Assembly (NCBI RefSeq): GCF_943181415.1
Contig: NZ_CALPBZ010000001.1
Location: 1,426,001-1,490,000, forward strand
Origin: Microbacterium sp. Marseille-Q6648
Lineage (GTDB): Bacteria > Actinomycetota > Actinomycetes > Actinomycetales > Microbacteriaceae
Length of the DNA stretch: 64,000 bases
Direction of reading: 5' to 3'
In this document: piece after piece, positions 7,772 to 16,944 of the stretch
Numbering within the stretch: position 1 is the stretch's first letter
Layout of the letters: the number at the start of each line of letters is the position of its first letter
Translations under genes and position numbers: made by a program
The notes under the pieces: model-generated
What the model was told of the DNA's origin: nothing
Databases searched by the model: none
Seen by the model: only the letters and a program-made list of their open reading frames with translations

Positions 7772-9436
7772 ATGACACCTGCAACCGCCACCCCGATGCG
7801 CATTCGCACGGGGCCGATCCCCACCCAGACGCACGAACCCTCGATCGAGATCGCCGGGCCCATGGGGCCCCGCTACGACGAGATCCTCACGCCGGCAGCG
7901 CTCGCGTTCCTGACCGAGCTGCACCACCGCTTCGGCGCCCGGCGGCAGGACCGGCTCTCCGACCGTCTGCGTCGCCGGTTCGAGATCGGCAACGGTCACG
8001 ACCCGCAGTTCCGCGACGACACCCGGCACATTCGCGAGGATGCGTCGTGGAAGGTCGCCGGGGCGGGCCCCGGTCTCGAGGATCGTCGCGTCGAGATCAC
8101 GGGACCGACCGATCCGAAGATGACCATCAACGCCCTGAACTCCGGCGCGAAGGTGTGGCTCGCCGACCAGGAGGACGCCACCAGCCCGACGTGGGGCAAC
8201 GTCATCGGGGGTCAGCTGAGCCTGCGCGACGCGATCCGCGGCGAGCTGTCGTTCACGAGTCCCGAGGGCAAGCGCTACGAGGTCACAGCCACCGAGACCC
8301 CGACGATCGTGATGCGCCCGCGCGGGTGGCACCTGCCCGAGCAGCACATCCGCTTCACCGACCGCTACGGCCGCAGCATGCCCGCGTCGGGCTCGCTGGT
8401 GGACTTCGGGCTGTACTTCTTCCACAACGCGCAGCGGCTGATCGAGAACGGGCGCGGACCGTACTTCTACATCGCCAAGCTCGAGTCCAGTGAGGAAGCG
8501 CGACTGTGGAACGACGTGTTCACCTTCAGCGAGCGGTACATCGGCATCCCGCACGGCACCGTCCGCGCGACGATCCTCATCGAGACGCTGCCGGCGGCGC
8601 TCGAGATGGAGGAGATCCTGTTCGAGCTGCGCGACCACGCCGCGGGTCTGAACGCGGGCCGCTGGGACTACATCTTCTCGATCATCAAGACGTACCGGGG
8701 GCGCGGGGCGCGGTTCGTCCTGCCCGACCGCAGCGAGGTCACGATGACGGTGCCGTTCATGCGGGCGTACACCGAGCTGCTGGTGCAGACGTGCCACAAG
8801 CGCGGCGCGTTCGCGATCGGCGGGATGAGCGCCTTCATCCCGAACCGGCGCGATCCCGAGGTGACCGCGCGCGCGTTCGAGAAGGTCGCCGCAGACAAGA
8901 AGCGCGAAGCCGGCGACGGCTTCGACGGCACCTGGGTGGCGCACCCCGACCTGATCCCGGTGGCGCGGGCCGAGTTCGATGCGGTGCTGGGCGAGCGGCC
9001 GAACCAGCTCGACCGTCAGCGGCCAGAGGTCGAGGTCTCGGCATCCGATCTGATCGACGTCCACATCGGACGGCCGATCACGGCGGCGGGCGTGCACGGC
9101 AACGTGTCGGTCGCGGTCCGCTACATCGAAGCGTGGCTGCGGGGCCTGGGCGCCGTGGCGATCGACAACCTCATGGAGGACGCCGCGACCGCCGAGATCA
9201 GCCGCGGTCAGGTGTGGCAGTGGATCCATCAGGACCAGTCCACCGAGGACGGCACGCCGATCACCCGGGACTACATCGAGGGCCTGATCGCACAGGTGCT
9301 CGCCGAGGCGGACCGCCGTGACGGCGATCGCTTCGATGATGCGGCGGAGATCTTCCGCGAGGTCGCGCTCGGCCCGGACTTCCCGGCCTTCCTGACGCTG
9401 CCGGCCTACGCCCGGCATCTCGTCGAAACCGACTGA
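7772..9436 (+). CDS. aceB: Malate synthase A
   Basis: The 554-residue malate synthase A condenses glyoxylate with acetyl-CoA to malate, the second step of the glyoxylate bypass. Key stretches are GPTDPKMTINALNSGAKVWL and DQEDATSP (about 110-145), and the family signature RDHAAGLNAGRWDYIFS near residues 287-303. Length and layout match the A isoform rather than the longer GlcB type. ATG 7772 follows GACAGGGA. aceA starts 27 bases downstream in the same direction, so the two form an operon. Control by the divergent RamB gene is expected from family knowledge. Confidence 0.95.
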   Translation: MTPATATPMRIRTGPIPTQTHEPSIEIAGPMGPRYDEILTPAALAFLTELHHRFGARRQDRLSDRLRRRFEIGNGHDPQFRDDTRHIREDASWKVAGAGPGLEDRRVEITGPTDPKMTINALNSGAKVWLADQEDATSPTWGNVIGGQLSLRDAIRGELSFTSPEGKRYEVTATETPTIVMRPRGWHLPEQHIRFTDRYGRSMPASGSLVDFGLYFFHNAQRLIENGRGPYFYIAKLESSEEARLWNDVFTFSERYIGIPHGTVRATILIETLPAALEMEEILFELRDHAAGLNAGRWDYIFSIIKTYRGRGARFVLPDRSEVTMTVPFMRAYTELLVQTCHKRGAFAIGGMSAFIPNRRDPEVTARAFEKVAADKKREAGDGFDGTWVAHPDLIPVARAEFDAVLGERPNQLDRQRPEVEVSASDLIDVHIGRPITAAGVHGNVSVAVRYIEAWLRGLGAVAIDNLMEDAATAEISRGQVWQWIHQDQSTEDGTPITRDYIEGLIAQVLAEADRRDGDRFDDAAEIFREVALGPDFPAFLTLPAYARHLVETD

Positions 9437-9463
9437 CCCACCCAGACGTACAGAGGAACTGAC

Positions 9464-11059
9464 ATGACTGCATTCCAGGACGACATCGACGGCATCCGAG
9501 CCCTCAAAGAGCAGCGCGGCGCCGGGTGGGACGCCATCGATCCCGAGTCCGCCGCTCGCCTGCGGGCGCAGAACCGCTTCCGCACGGGACTCGAGATCGC
9601 CCAGTACACCGCCGACATCATGCGTCGCGACATGGCGGAGTACGACGCCGACACGTCGGTCTACACCCAGTCGCTCGGCGTCTGGCACGGCTTCATCGGG
9701 CAGCAGAAGCTCATCTCGATCAAGAAGCACCTCAAGACCACGAACAAGCGCTACCTGTACCTGTCGGGCTGGATGATCGCCGCGCTCCGTTCGGAGTTCG
9801 GCCCGCTTCCCGACCAGTCGATGCACGAGAAGACCGCGGTACCGGCGCTGATCGAGGAGCTCTACACGTTCCTCCGCCAGGCCGATGCGCGCGAACTCGA
9901 TCTGCTCTTCACGCAGCTGGACGCCGCGCGCGCGGCCGGCGACGACACCGCCGCCGAGTTCGTCCAGTCCCAGATCGACTCCTATGAGACCCATGTGGTG
10001 CCGATCATCGCCGACATCGACGCGGGCTTCGGCAACCCCGAGGCGACCTACCTGCTCGCCAAGAAGATGATCGAGGCGGGCGCCTGCGCGATCCAGATCG
10101 AGAACCAGGTGTCGGACGAGAAGCAGTGCGGCCACCAGGACGGGAAGGTCACCGTCCCGCACGAGGACTTCCTGGCCAAGATCAACGCGGTGCGGTACGC
10201 GTTCCTCGAGCTCGGCATCGACAACGGCATCATCGTGGCGCGCACCGACTCGCTCGGCGCCGGTCTCACCCAGAAGCTCGCCGTGACGAGGGAACCCGGC
10301 GACCTGGGCGACCGCTACAACTCCTTCCTCGACGCGGAGGAGGTCTCGGACGCCGACCTCGGCAACGGCGACGTCGTGATCAAGCGGGGCGACACACTGC
10401 TGCGGCCGAAGCGGCTGGCGAGCAACCTCTACCAGTTCCGTCCCGGCACGGGTGAGGATCGCGTGGTGCTCGATTGCATCACGTCGCTCCAGAACGGTGC
10501 CGACCTGCTGTGGATCGAGACCGAGAAGCCGCACATCGAGCAGATCGCCGGCATGGTCGACCGCATCCGCGAGGTGATCCCGGACGCGAAGCTCGTGTAC
10601 AACAACAGCCCGTCGTTCAACTGGACGCTGAACTTCCGCCAGCAGGTGTACGACGCCCTCGCGGAGCAGGGCGCGGACGTCTCGGCGTACGACCGCGGCG
10701 ACCTGATGAACGTCGCCTACGACGACACCGAGCTCGCCCGCCTGGCCGACGAGAGGATCCGCACCTTCCAGCGCGACGGCTCCGCGCGCGCCGGGATCTT
10801 CCACCACCTCATCACGCTGCCGACCTACCACACGGCTGCACTGTCGACCGATGACCTGGCGAAGGGCTACTTCGGGGACGAGGGCATGCTCGCCTACGTG
10901 ACGGGTGTGCAGCGTCGCGAGATCCGCGAGGGAATCGCCACGGTCAAGCACCAGAACATGGCCGGCAGCGACATCGGCGACAACCACAAGGAGTACTTCG
11001 CCGGCGCCGCGGCCCTGAAGGCCGGCGGCCAGCAGAACACCATGAACCAGTTCTCCTGA
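9464..11059 (+). CDS. aceA: Isocitrate lyase, long form
   Basis: Isocitrate lyase cleaves isocitrate to glyoxylate and succinate. At 531 residues it is about 100 longer than the E. coli and mycobacterial ICL1 enzymes and matches the Pseudomonas-type long class. The catalytic cysteine motif is KQCGH at 220-224 (C222), with DIDAGFGN at about 184-191 for metal binding and NNSPSFNW near 381-388. A GAGGAAC-like ribosome binding site precedes ATG 9464. It is the second gene of the aceBA operon and is followed by a 59-base inverted repeat that should end transcription. The presence of the long form in an actinobacterium is notable but not unique. Confidence 0.95.
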   Translation: MTAFQDDIDGIRALKEQRGAGWDAIDPESAARLRAQNRFRTGLEIAQYTADIMRRDMAEYDADTSVYTQSLGVWHGFIGQQKLISIKKHLKTTNKRYLYLSGWMIAALRSEFGPLPDQSMHEKTAVPALIEELYTFLRQADARELDLLFTQLDAARAAGDDTAAEFVQSQIDSYETHVVPIIADIDAGFGNPEATYLLAKKMIEAGACAIQIENQVSDEKQCGHQDGKVTVPHEDFLAKINAVRYAFLELGIDNGIIVARTDSLGAGLTQKLAVTREPGDLGDRYNSFLDAEEVSDADLGNGDVVIKRGDTLLRPKRLASNLYQFRPGTGEDRVVLDCITSLQNGADLLWIETEKPHIEQIAGMVDRIREVIPDAKLVYNNSPSFNWTLNFRQQVYDALAEQGADVSAYDRGDLMNVAYDDTELARLADERIRTFQRDGSARAGIFHHLITLPTYHTAALSTDDLAKGYFGDEGMLAYVTGVQRREIREGIATVKHQNMAGSDIGDNHKEYFAGAAALKAGGQQNTMNQFS

Positions 11060-11097
11060 CACCCGCGCGGCCCGGCCCGGCCGAGCCTGACCGCGAG

Positions 11098-11156
11098 AGT
11101 ACTTCTGGCGGACGAGAGGTGGGGGAAACCCCGGCCCCTCGTCCGCCAGTTGTACT
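11098..11156. terminator. Large inverted repeat between convergent aceA and response regulator
   Basis: The outer arms are AGTAC (11098-11102) and GTACT (11152-11156). After a symmetric TT/TT bulge comes the 12-bp stem CTGGCGGACGAG (11105-11116) with CTCGTCCGCCAG (11138-11149), and GGGG-aaa-CCCC lies inside. TTTC follows on the plus strand. Position between convergent genes suggests a bidirectional terminator. Confidence 0.75.
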
Positions 11157-11187
11157 TTCGCGGACAGGGGGAAGGGGACAGAGCGAA

Positions 11188-11209
11188 GGGGCAGGGGCAG
11201 GGGCAGGGG
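11188..11209 (+). repeat. GGGGCA tandem repeat, G-quadruplex motif
   Basis: (GGGGCA)3GGGG immediately abuts the stop codon of the response regulator gene and is preceded by two more GGGG runs (11167-11170, 11174-11177). Four G4 runs with two-base loops form a textbook quadruplex motif on the plus strand. Together with the adjacent inverted repeat it makes a dense structural block between convergent operons. Confidence 0.7.
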
Positions 11210-11842
11210 TCAGGGCAGGATGCCGCGCTCCAGAGCGAGGGTGACCGCGCGCGTGCGGTCGGTGACCGCCAGCTTCTCGAAGACCTTCAGCAGGTGGGTC
11301 TTCACGGTGGACTCGCCGATGCCCAGCGCGACGGCGATCTGCTTGTTGCTGCGACCCGAGGCCACCAGGCGCAGCACGTCGAGCTCTCGCGGGGTCAGCG
11401 GGGACTCCGGGGCCGGGCGCCGCATCCGCTCGACGAGCCGTACCGCGACCTGCGGGGACAGCGCCGACTGCCCCGCGGCGACCGAGCGGATGCCGGCGAC
11501 GATCTCGGCCTGCGGGGCGGCCTTCAGCAGGTAGCCCGCCGCCCCCGCCTCGATCGCGGCGAGGATCTGGTCGTCGGTCTCGTACGTGGTGAGGATCAGC
11601 ACCCGCGGCGGCGGATCGCCCGCCTCTCCCCCGGCGATGCGCGCCGTGGCGGCCACGCCGTCGACCCCGGGCATCCGCAGGTCCATGAGCACGACGTCGG
11701 GACGCGTGGCCGCGGCCAGCCGCACCGCCTCGTCGCCGTTCGCGGCCTCGGCGACCACCTCGAGCCCGTCCTCGTCCGAGAGCAGCCCGGCCAGCCCCGC
11801 GCGCACCACCGGATGGTCGTCGGCGATCAGCAGCCGGATCAC
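11210..11842 (-). CDS. NarL/LuxR family response regulator
   Basis: A 210-residue response regulator. The receiver domain has DD at 8-9 and the phospho-acceptor D54 in VVLMDLRMPGVDG, followed by the conserved Thr and Lys (TTYET, LLKAAP). The LuxR-type DNA-binding domain is at about 145-205 (LTPRELDVLRLVASGRSNKQ). The start is GTG 11842, because its GTGA overlaps the TGA of the kinase gene by four bases. It pairs with the kinase just upstream, and an ABC-2 exporter follows the kinase on the same strand, which is a common arrangement for antibiotic or envelope stress sensing. The target promoter is not identified. Confidence 0.9.
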   Translation of the reverse strand: MIRLLIADDHPVVRAGLAGLLSDEDGLEVVAEAANGDEAVRLAAATRPDVVLMDLRMPGVDGVAATARIAGGEAGDPPPRVLILTTYETDDQILAAIEAGAAGYLLKAAPQAEIVAGIRSVAAGQSALSPQVAVRLVERMRRPAPESPLTPRELDVLRLVASGRSNKQIAVALGIGESTVKTHLLKVFEKLAVTDRTRAVTLALERGILP

Positions 11843-13044
11843 GACGCGGCCTCCGCACCCCGGATGACGGATGCCGCAACCGGCGCGGCCGGCAGTTCGA
11901 TCACGACGCGGGCGCCGGCTCCCGGGGCGGTCGCCATCACGAGAGTGCCGCCGGCCAGCGCGACGCGCTCGCGCATGCCGTCGAGACCGAAGCCGGTGCG
12001 CGGTGCGGCCGGATCGAAGCCGGCCCCGTCGTCGGCGACCTCGAGCCGGAGCCCGCCGTCGGCCGCGCCGGTCACCTGCACCGCCACGCGCGAGGCGCCG
12101 GAGTGCTTGCGGACGTTGGCGAGGAGCTCCTGCACGCAGCGCAGCATCACCACCTGGCGCTCGCGATCGATCTCGGCCCCCGCCGTGTCGACGCGCAGGT
12201 CGATGTCGAGGCCGGTCTCGGCGCGGAACCGGTCGGAGAGTCGGCCGAGCGCGGCGTCGAGGGCCTGGTCGGAGGGCACCGCGGCCGTGCGGGCCACGAG
12301 TGCGCGCGCCTCGCCGAGCGCTTCGCGGGCGACCTGCTCGACCTCGCCGATCGCGTCGGCTGCGGCATCCGCTCGTCCTTCGCGCGATCGGCGCCCCGCG
12401 CGCTCGGCCAACAGGACGAGACCGGCGAGGGTCTGGGCGAGCGTGTCGTGGATGTCGCGGGCCAGGCGCTCGCGCTCCTCCGCCGCCCCGCGATCGCGGC
12501 TGAGCGCCTCGACCTGCGCCTGGGCGGCGGTGAGGTCGGCGAGCAGCCGCGCACGCTCTTCGCCGTACTCGGCGATGCTCGCGATCCACATGCCGAGCGC
12601 GATCGCGAACACGAGCGAGAACCCCGCCGTCGCCGCTCCCGAGGCCAGCCCGGAGGCGCCCGGGGCGCCGTTGATCGCGAACCCGGTGAACGTCGCGGCG
12701 GCGACCACGACCGAGCCCAGGATGCCGCGCCGCCGGGTGTCTCCGAGCACCCACACCAGCGGGTAGGCGAGGGTCTGCAGCATCGCCATGAACCCCGCCG
12801 CCGCGCATCCGACCGCGATCACCGCGAATGCCGCGACGAGGAAGGCGTGGAAGCGCCACGGCACGGGGCGCTCGATGCCGCCGCGGGCGATGAGGGCGTA
12901 GGCGAGGACGAACCCCGCGGTCGCGGCGAGCGCGACCGCCTGCCGTGCGGGTGAGGTGGGTCCGAAGCCGAAGACGGTTCCGACGGCGATCACGAGTGCT
13001 CCGGCGGCGACGGTGATGTCCCACCATCTCGGCTTCAGCAGCAT
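11839..13044 (-). CDS. NarL-type sensor histidine kinase
   Basis: A 401-residue membrane kinase. The N-terminal half has about five hydrophobic segments (residues 10-155) with very short loops and no sizeable extracytoplasmic domain, so it probably senses within the membrane. The HisKA_3 dimerisation box carries H199 in ERERLARDIHDTLAQ. The HATPase region follows (ELLANVRKHS, DDGAGF, GFGLDGMRERV). The stop overlaps the response regulator start. The ABC-2 exporter genes lie 45 bases upstream on the same strand, so all four may form one unit. Such intramembrane-sensing pairs often respond to cell-wall-active compounds; that is inference here. Confidence 0.88.
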   Translation of the reverse strand: MLLKPRWWDITVAAGALVIAVGTVFGFGPTSPARQAVALAATAGFVLAYALIARGGIERPVPWRFHAFLVAAFAVIAVGCAAAGFMAMLQTLAYPLVWVLGDTRRRGILGSVVVAAATFTGFAINGAPGASGLASGAATAGFSLVFAIALGMWIASIAEYGEERARLLADLTAAQAQVEALSRDRGAAEERERLARDIHDTLAQTLAGLVLLAERAGRRSREGRADAAADAIGEVEQVAREALGEARALVARTAAVPSDQALDAALGRLSDRFRAETGLDIDLRVDTAGAEIDRERQVVMLRCVQELLANVRKHSGASRVAVQVTGAADGGLRLEVADDGAGFDPAAPRTGFGLDGMRERVALAGGTLVMATAPGAGARVVIELPAAPVAASVIRGAEAAS

Positions 13045-13089
13045 CCGGCCCCCTCAGTCGTCCGCGGAGTCGTCCCGCCGCCAGTCAGG

Positions 13090-13944
13090 CTACGCGTCGC
13101 GGCGGTTCCAGCGGAACGTCAGCCGCCCGAGCACGAGCCCCACCACCAGCCAGATGCCGAGGGCGAGGGCGACGCCGGTGAGGTTCCACTCGCCGTTCTG
13201 CTCGAGCACGGCGTACTCCTCGGGCAGGAACACCGCGCGCATCCCCTGCGCCATCCATTTGACGGGGAACATCCCTGCCACGCTCTGCAGCCACTCCGGC
13301 AACTGGAAGAAGAAGAGGTACACGCCCGAGATGAACTGCAGGATGAGCACGAGGGGGATGACGACCGCCGAGGCGCTGCGAGAGGTGCGGGGCACCGTCG
13401 AGAGGGCGACGCCCAGCAGCGCCGACGTCGTGATCCCGAGGACGAACACCCACGCGAACGTCCCCCACTTCTCGGGCTCGGACGGCAGCTCCACCCGCAG
13501 CACGAACGCCGCGAAGGCGAGCAGGAGGGCCGCCTGCAGGATGCCCGTGACGAGGACCTGCACGATCTTGCCGATGAAGTAGCTGACCGGCGACACCGGC
13601 GTCGCCCCGAGCCGCTTGAGCATGCCCTCCGACCGCTCCACCGCGATGTCGAGGGCCATGTTCTGCAGTCCCGAGAGCAGCAGACCGGCGGCGAGCATCG
13701 ACGGCAGGTACATCTGCCCGAGGCTCACGGCGGGCAGGCCCGGCGCCGGCTGGAAGTCGCCGTCCGAACCGAACGCGACGGTGAACAGTCCCAGCAGGAG
13801 GATGGGGAACAGGAAGGTGAAGACGACGCTGTCGCCGCTGCGGAAGTACTGCTTGAGCTCGAACCGCGCACGCCACAGACCCATGCGCAGGATGCCGCGA
13901 CCGGCGGACGGGCGGGTCGCGACCCGCGGGGTGAGCACGCTCAT
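13090..13944 (-). CDS. ABC-2 type transporter permease
   Basis: A 284-residue ABC-2 permease with six predicted membrane segments, the first near FTFLFPILLLGLFTVAF (about 44-60) and the last near VALALGIWLVVGLVLG. It carries the cytoplasmic motif VERSEGMLKRLGATPVSP typical of drug or lipid exporters of the DrrB/YadH kind. ATG 13944 overlaps the stop of the ATPase gene by four bases. With the ATPase it should form an exporter; the neighbouring two-component system may control it. The substrate cannot be read from the sequence. Confidence 0.88.
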   Translation of the reverse strand: MSVLTPRVATRPSAGRGILRMGLWRARFELKQYFRSGDSVVFTFLFPILLLGLFTVAFGSDGDFQPAPGLPAVSLGQMYLPSMLAAGLLLSGLQNMALDIAVERSEGMLKRLGATPVSPVSYFIGKIVQVLVTGILQAALLLAFAAFVLRVELPSEPEKWGTFAWVFVLGITTSALLGVALSTVPRTSRSASAVVIPLVLILQFISGVYLFFFQLPEWLQSVAGMFPVKWMAQGMRAVFLPEEYAVLEQNGEWNLTGVALALGIWLVVGLVLGRLTFRWNRRDA

Positions 13945-14858
13945 GAGCGGGGAACCTTTCCGGTGGGGGCCGCGGCGGTCGTCGCGGCATCCGTCGATGC
14001 GTCGGGCGCGGGGTCGGCGTCGTAGCCGACCATCTCGAGGTAGACGTCTTCGAGCGAGGGCCGGACGATCTCGATGCCGGCCGGCTCGGCGCCCAGGCGG
14101 GCCACGAGGCCGGCGACGAAGCGGCCCGGCTCCGCGGTGCGCTCCTCGTGAGCCCGACCGCCCTCGTTCCACCGCACGAGCGGGATGCGGGCATCCGCGC
14201 CGCCGATGGTGTCGACCGGGCCGATCGCCTGCAGGCGCCCGCCGACGATGATGCCCACACGGTCGGCCAGCTGGGCGGCCTCTTCGAGGTAGTGGGTGGT
14301 GAGCAGGATGGTCGTGCCGCCGTCCGAGAGCCCCTGGATCATCGTCCAGAACTCCCGTCGGGCCTGCGGGTCGAAGCCCGTGGTCGGCTCGTCCAGGAAG
14401 AGCAGCTCGGGGCCGCCGATGATGCCCAGGGCCACGTCCACCCGTCGCTGCTGGCCCCCGGAGAGCTTGTTGACCCGGGTGGTCGCCTGCGGGGTGAGGC
14501 CGACCGCCTCGATCACCTCGTCCACGTCGCGCGGCCGCGGGAAGAAGCCCGCGAACTGCTGCACGTTCTCGCGCACGGTCAGTGCGCCGAGTTCGCCGGA
14601 GCTCTGCAGGACGACGCCGAGGCGCGCCCTCCACGACAGGGCGGCGTGGCCGGGGTCGGCCCCGAGCACGCTGATCTCGCCCGCGGTGCGCCGCCGGAAC
14701 CCCTCGAGGATCTCGACCGTCGTCGACTTGCCCGCCCCGTTCGGACCCAGGAGGGCGAAGGTTTCGCCGCGGGCGATGTCGAACGACACGTCGTCGACGA
14801 CGGCCCGGCCGCCGTACTCTTTGCGCAGGTTCCGCACCTGCACCACGTTGTCTGCCAT
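13941..14858 (-). CDS. ABC transporter ATP-binding protein (DrrA-like)
   Basis: A 305-residue ATPase of the ABC-2 exporter class. Walker A is GPNGAGKS at 38-45, the signature is LSGGQQRRVDVAL, and Walker B is LLFLDEPTTGFD. A C-terminal extension of about 80 residues after the nucleotide domain ends in a threonine/alanine-rich tail. I set the start at ATG 14858 (MADNVV); the upstream in-frame extension is not conserved in the family. It is divergent from aspC across 152 bases that include the perfect palindrome CGCCCGCGGGCG at 14943-14954. It partners the permease that overlaps its end. Confidence 0.9.
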   Translation of the reverse strand: MADNVVQVRNLRKEYGGRAVVDDVSFDIARGETFALLGPNGAGKSTTVEILEGFRRRTAGEISVLGADPGHAALSWRARLGVVLQSSGELGALTVRENVQQFAGFFPRPRDVDEVIEAVGLTPQATTRVNKLSGGQQRRVDVALGIIGGPELLFLDEPTTGFDPQARREFWTMIQGLSDGGTTILLTTHYLEEAAQLADRVGIIVGGRLQAIGPVDTIGGADARIPLVRWNEGGRAHEERTAEPGRFVAGLVARLGAEPAGIEIVRPSLEDVYLEMVGYDADPAPDASTDAATTAAAPTGKVPRS

Positions 14859-15010
14859 GACTCCAGCCTCGCGCTGCGCACCGCACCGCGGCAGGGCCAT
14901 TGGTCCGATGCCGCCTCCCCCATTCGGTGGATGCCGCACCCGCGCCCGCGGGCGGGTCGACGTCCACGGCGGGCCGACACCCGCCGGCGGTCGCGACTAC
15001 GATTCGGTGT

Positions 15011-16210
15011 GTGACCGAACGCGCTCCCCTGTCCCGCAAGCTGTCCGCCATCGCCGAGTCCGCCACGCTGAAGGTGGACGCCAAGGCCAAGGCCCTGCAG
15101 GCGGCGGGTCGTCCCGTGATCAGCTACGCCGCGGGCGAGCCCGACTTCCCCACGCCGCAGTTCATCGTGGACGCCGCCGCCGAGGCGCTGCACGATCCCG
15201 CGAACTATCGCTACACCCCCGCGGTGGGCCTTCCCGTGCTCCGCGAGGCGATCGCCGCGAAGACCCTCCGCGACTCGGGTCTCGAAGTCGACCCGTCGCA
15301 GGTCATCGTCACCAACGGCGGCAAGCAGGCGGTCTACCAGGCGTTCCAGGCGGTGGTGAACCCCGGCGACGAGGTCCTCCTGCCCGCCCCGTACTGGACG
15401 ACGTACCCCGAGGCGATCGCGCTGGCGGACGGCACTCCCGTCGAGGTGTTCGCCGGCGCCGACCAGGAGTACAAGGTCACCGTCGAACAGCTCGAAGCCG
15501 CGCGCACCGAGCGCACCACCACGCTGGTCTTCGTGTCGCCGTCGAACCCGACCGGCTCGGTCTACACGCCCGAAGAGACCAAGGCGATCGGCGAGTGGGC
15601 ACTCGAGCACGGCATCTGGATCATCACCGACGAGATCTATCAGAACCTCGTCTACGAGGGCGTGCGCGCGGTCTCGATCGTCGAGGCGGTGCCCGAGGCC
15701 GCGGCGCAGACGATCCTGGTCAACGGCGTCGCCAAGACGTACGCCATGACCGGCTGGCGCGTCGGCTGGATGGTCGGCCCCAAGGACGCGATCAAGGTGG
15801 CCGCGAACCTGCAGTCGCACCTGTCGAGCAACGTCAACAACATCGCCCAGCGGGCAGCCCTCGCCGCGCTGACGGGCCCGCAGACCGAAGCCGAGCAGAT
15901 GCGCGTCGCCTTCGACCGACGCCGCAAGCTCATCGTGTCGGAACTGGCGAAGATCGACGGCGTCACGGTGCCGAACCCCCTCGGTGCGTTCTACGTCTAC
16001 CCCGACGTCCAGGGGCTGCTCGGCCGTGAGTGGCGGGGCACCACGCCGACCACGACGCTCGAGCTGGCCGACCTCATCCTCGAAGCGGCCGAGGTCGCGG
16101 TCGTACCGGGCGAGGCGTTCGGCCCCAGCGGCTACCTGCGCCTGTCGTACGCCCTCGGCGACGACGCCCTGCTCGAAGGGGTGCGGCGCCTGCAGGAGCT
16201 CTTCTCCTGA
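15011..16210 (+). CDS. aspC: Aspartate-type PLP aminotransferase
   Basis: A fold-type I aminotransferase of subgroup I-gamma, 399 residues from GTG 15011. Marks are [12 protein letters not shown] (38-49), NPTG (179-182), the cofactor-contacting [12 protein letters not shown] and the PLP lysine K242 in [16 protein letters not shown]. It should transfer the amino group between aspartate and 2-oxoglutarate; some members act on prephenate or aromatic acids, which cannot be excluded. The GTG is chosen because upstream codons code for no conserved sequence. In many actinobacteria this gene lies near secE-nusG, but here the neighbours are different. An 8-bp hairpin follows the stop. Confidence 0.88.
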   Translation: MTERAPLSRKLSAIAESATLKVDAKAKALQAAGRPVISYAAGEPDFPTPQFIVDAAAEALHDPANYRYTPAVGLPVLREAIAAKTLRDSGLEVDPSQVIVTNGGKQAVYQAFQAVVNPGDEVLLPAPYWTTYPEAIALADGTPVEVFAGADQEYKVTVEQLEAARTERTTTLVFVSPSNPTGSVYTPEETKAIGEWALEHGIWIITDEIYQNLVYEGVRAVSIVEAVPEAAAQTILVNGVAKTYAMTGWRVGWMVGPKDAIKVAANLQSHLSSNVNNIAQRAALAALTGPQTEAEQMRVAFDRRRKLIVSELAKIDGVTVPNPLGAFYVYPDVQGLLGREWRGTTPTTTLELADLILEAAEVAVVPGEAFGPSGYLRLSYALGDDALLEGVRRLQELFS

Positions 16211-16230
16211 CAGACGCCGCTCGTCCGGCG

Positions 16231-16257
16231 GACCGGGCTGCCACGTGCGGCCCGGTC
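16231..16257. terminator. Hairpin between convergent aspC and PepSY gene
   Basis: GACCGGGC (16231-16238) pairs with GCCCGGTC (16250-16257) around an 11-base loop in the 54-base gap between convergent genes. There is no T-run, but placement supports a bidirectional terminator. Confidence 0.55.
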
Positions 16258-16264
16258 GTGCGGA

Positions 16265-16903
16265 TCAGTCGGTGCGGACGACGGTGAAGTCCGCCGCGAG
16301 CTCGACGTCGACGTCGTCGCCGTTCGCCAGCTCGACCTCGACCTCGTACGCGTGGTCGTCGTCGGCGTCGTCGTCCTCGCGCTCGACGCTCGTGACGGTT
16401 CCTTCGCCGACCTCTTCGAGCGCGGCAGCGGCGGCGGCCCTGTAGTCCTCGGAGTCGGCCGCGAGGTCGTCCGTGTCGCGGTCGTCGGCGTCGTCACTCG
16501 AGTCGTCGTCACGCGAGCCGTCGTCACGCGCGTCTCCCCCGCGGTCGTCGTTCTCGATCGAGACGACGTCGAAGGCGGCGTCGAGCTTGACCTCCGCATA
16601 GCCGCCCGCATCGAGGCGGATGTCGATCTCGTAGGCGTGCGAGGCGTCGTCGTCCGCATCCGCGTCGACGACGGTTCCCGAACCGGCGGCCTCGAGCGCG
16701 GCGGCGATCGCGCGATCCAGATCCGCGTCCGACACGGCCGGGTCGTTCGACGAGTCGTCGCTCGCGGGCGACGTCGGGGTGGCCGTCGGCGTCGCGGTCG
16801 CGGTGGGCGCGGTCGCCGGGGTCAGGGGCACCGCGGCCCCGCCTGCCAGAGCGACGGCGCCGGCGGCGGCGAGAGCGGTGATGGTGATGGTGCGCTTGTT
16901 CAT
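16265..16903 (-). CDS. Secreted acidic protein with two PepSY-like repeats
   Basis: A 212-residue exported protein. The N-terminal signal region (MNKRTITITALAAAGAVALA) lacks a lipobox. A Thr/Pro/Ala linker follows (27-46), then two similar modules at about 57-118 and 150-212, each with an AIAAALEAAGSGTV-type helix followed by AYEIDIRLDAGGYAEVKLD-type strands, as in PepSY domains. Between them is a very Asp-rich linker (119-150). A strong GAGGAGGACACC ribosome site precedes ATG 16903. Two CTGAAG boxes lie 42-58 bases upstream and match those in front of the OmpR-type regulator gene, so it is probably a target of that system. The function may be metal binding or protease inhibition at the cell surface. 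Confidence 0.8.
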   Translation of the reverse strand: MNKRTITITALAAAGAVALAGGAAVPLTPATAPTATATPTATPTSPASDDSSNDPAVSDADLDRAIAAALEAAGSGTVVDADADDDASHAYEIDIRLDAGGYAEVKLDAAFDVVSIENDDRGGDARDDGSRDDDSSDDADDRDTDDLAADSEDYRAAAAAALEEVGEGTVTSVEREDDDADDDHAYEVEVELANGDDVDVELAADFTVVRTD

Positions 16904-16944
16904 GGTGTCCTCCTCGGGTACGACTCCACTGTGCCGATCCGATG

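Noticed and set aside
7754-11062. A 1102-codon open frame antisense to aceB-aceA
   Set aside because: It is a GC-driven shadow of two clearly conserved genes; its translation is Arg/Val/Glu-rich with no recognisable domain.
14943-14954. CGCCCGCGGGCG palindrome as an operator
   Set aside because: In DNA of this GC content such palindromes are expected by chance and no second copy is near.
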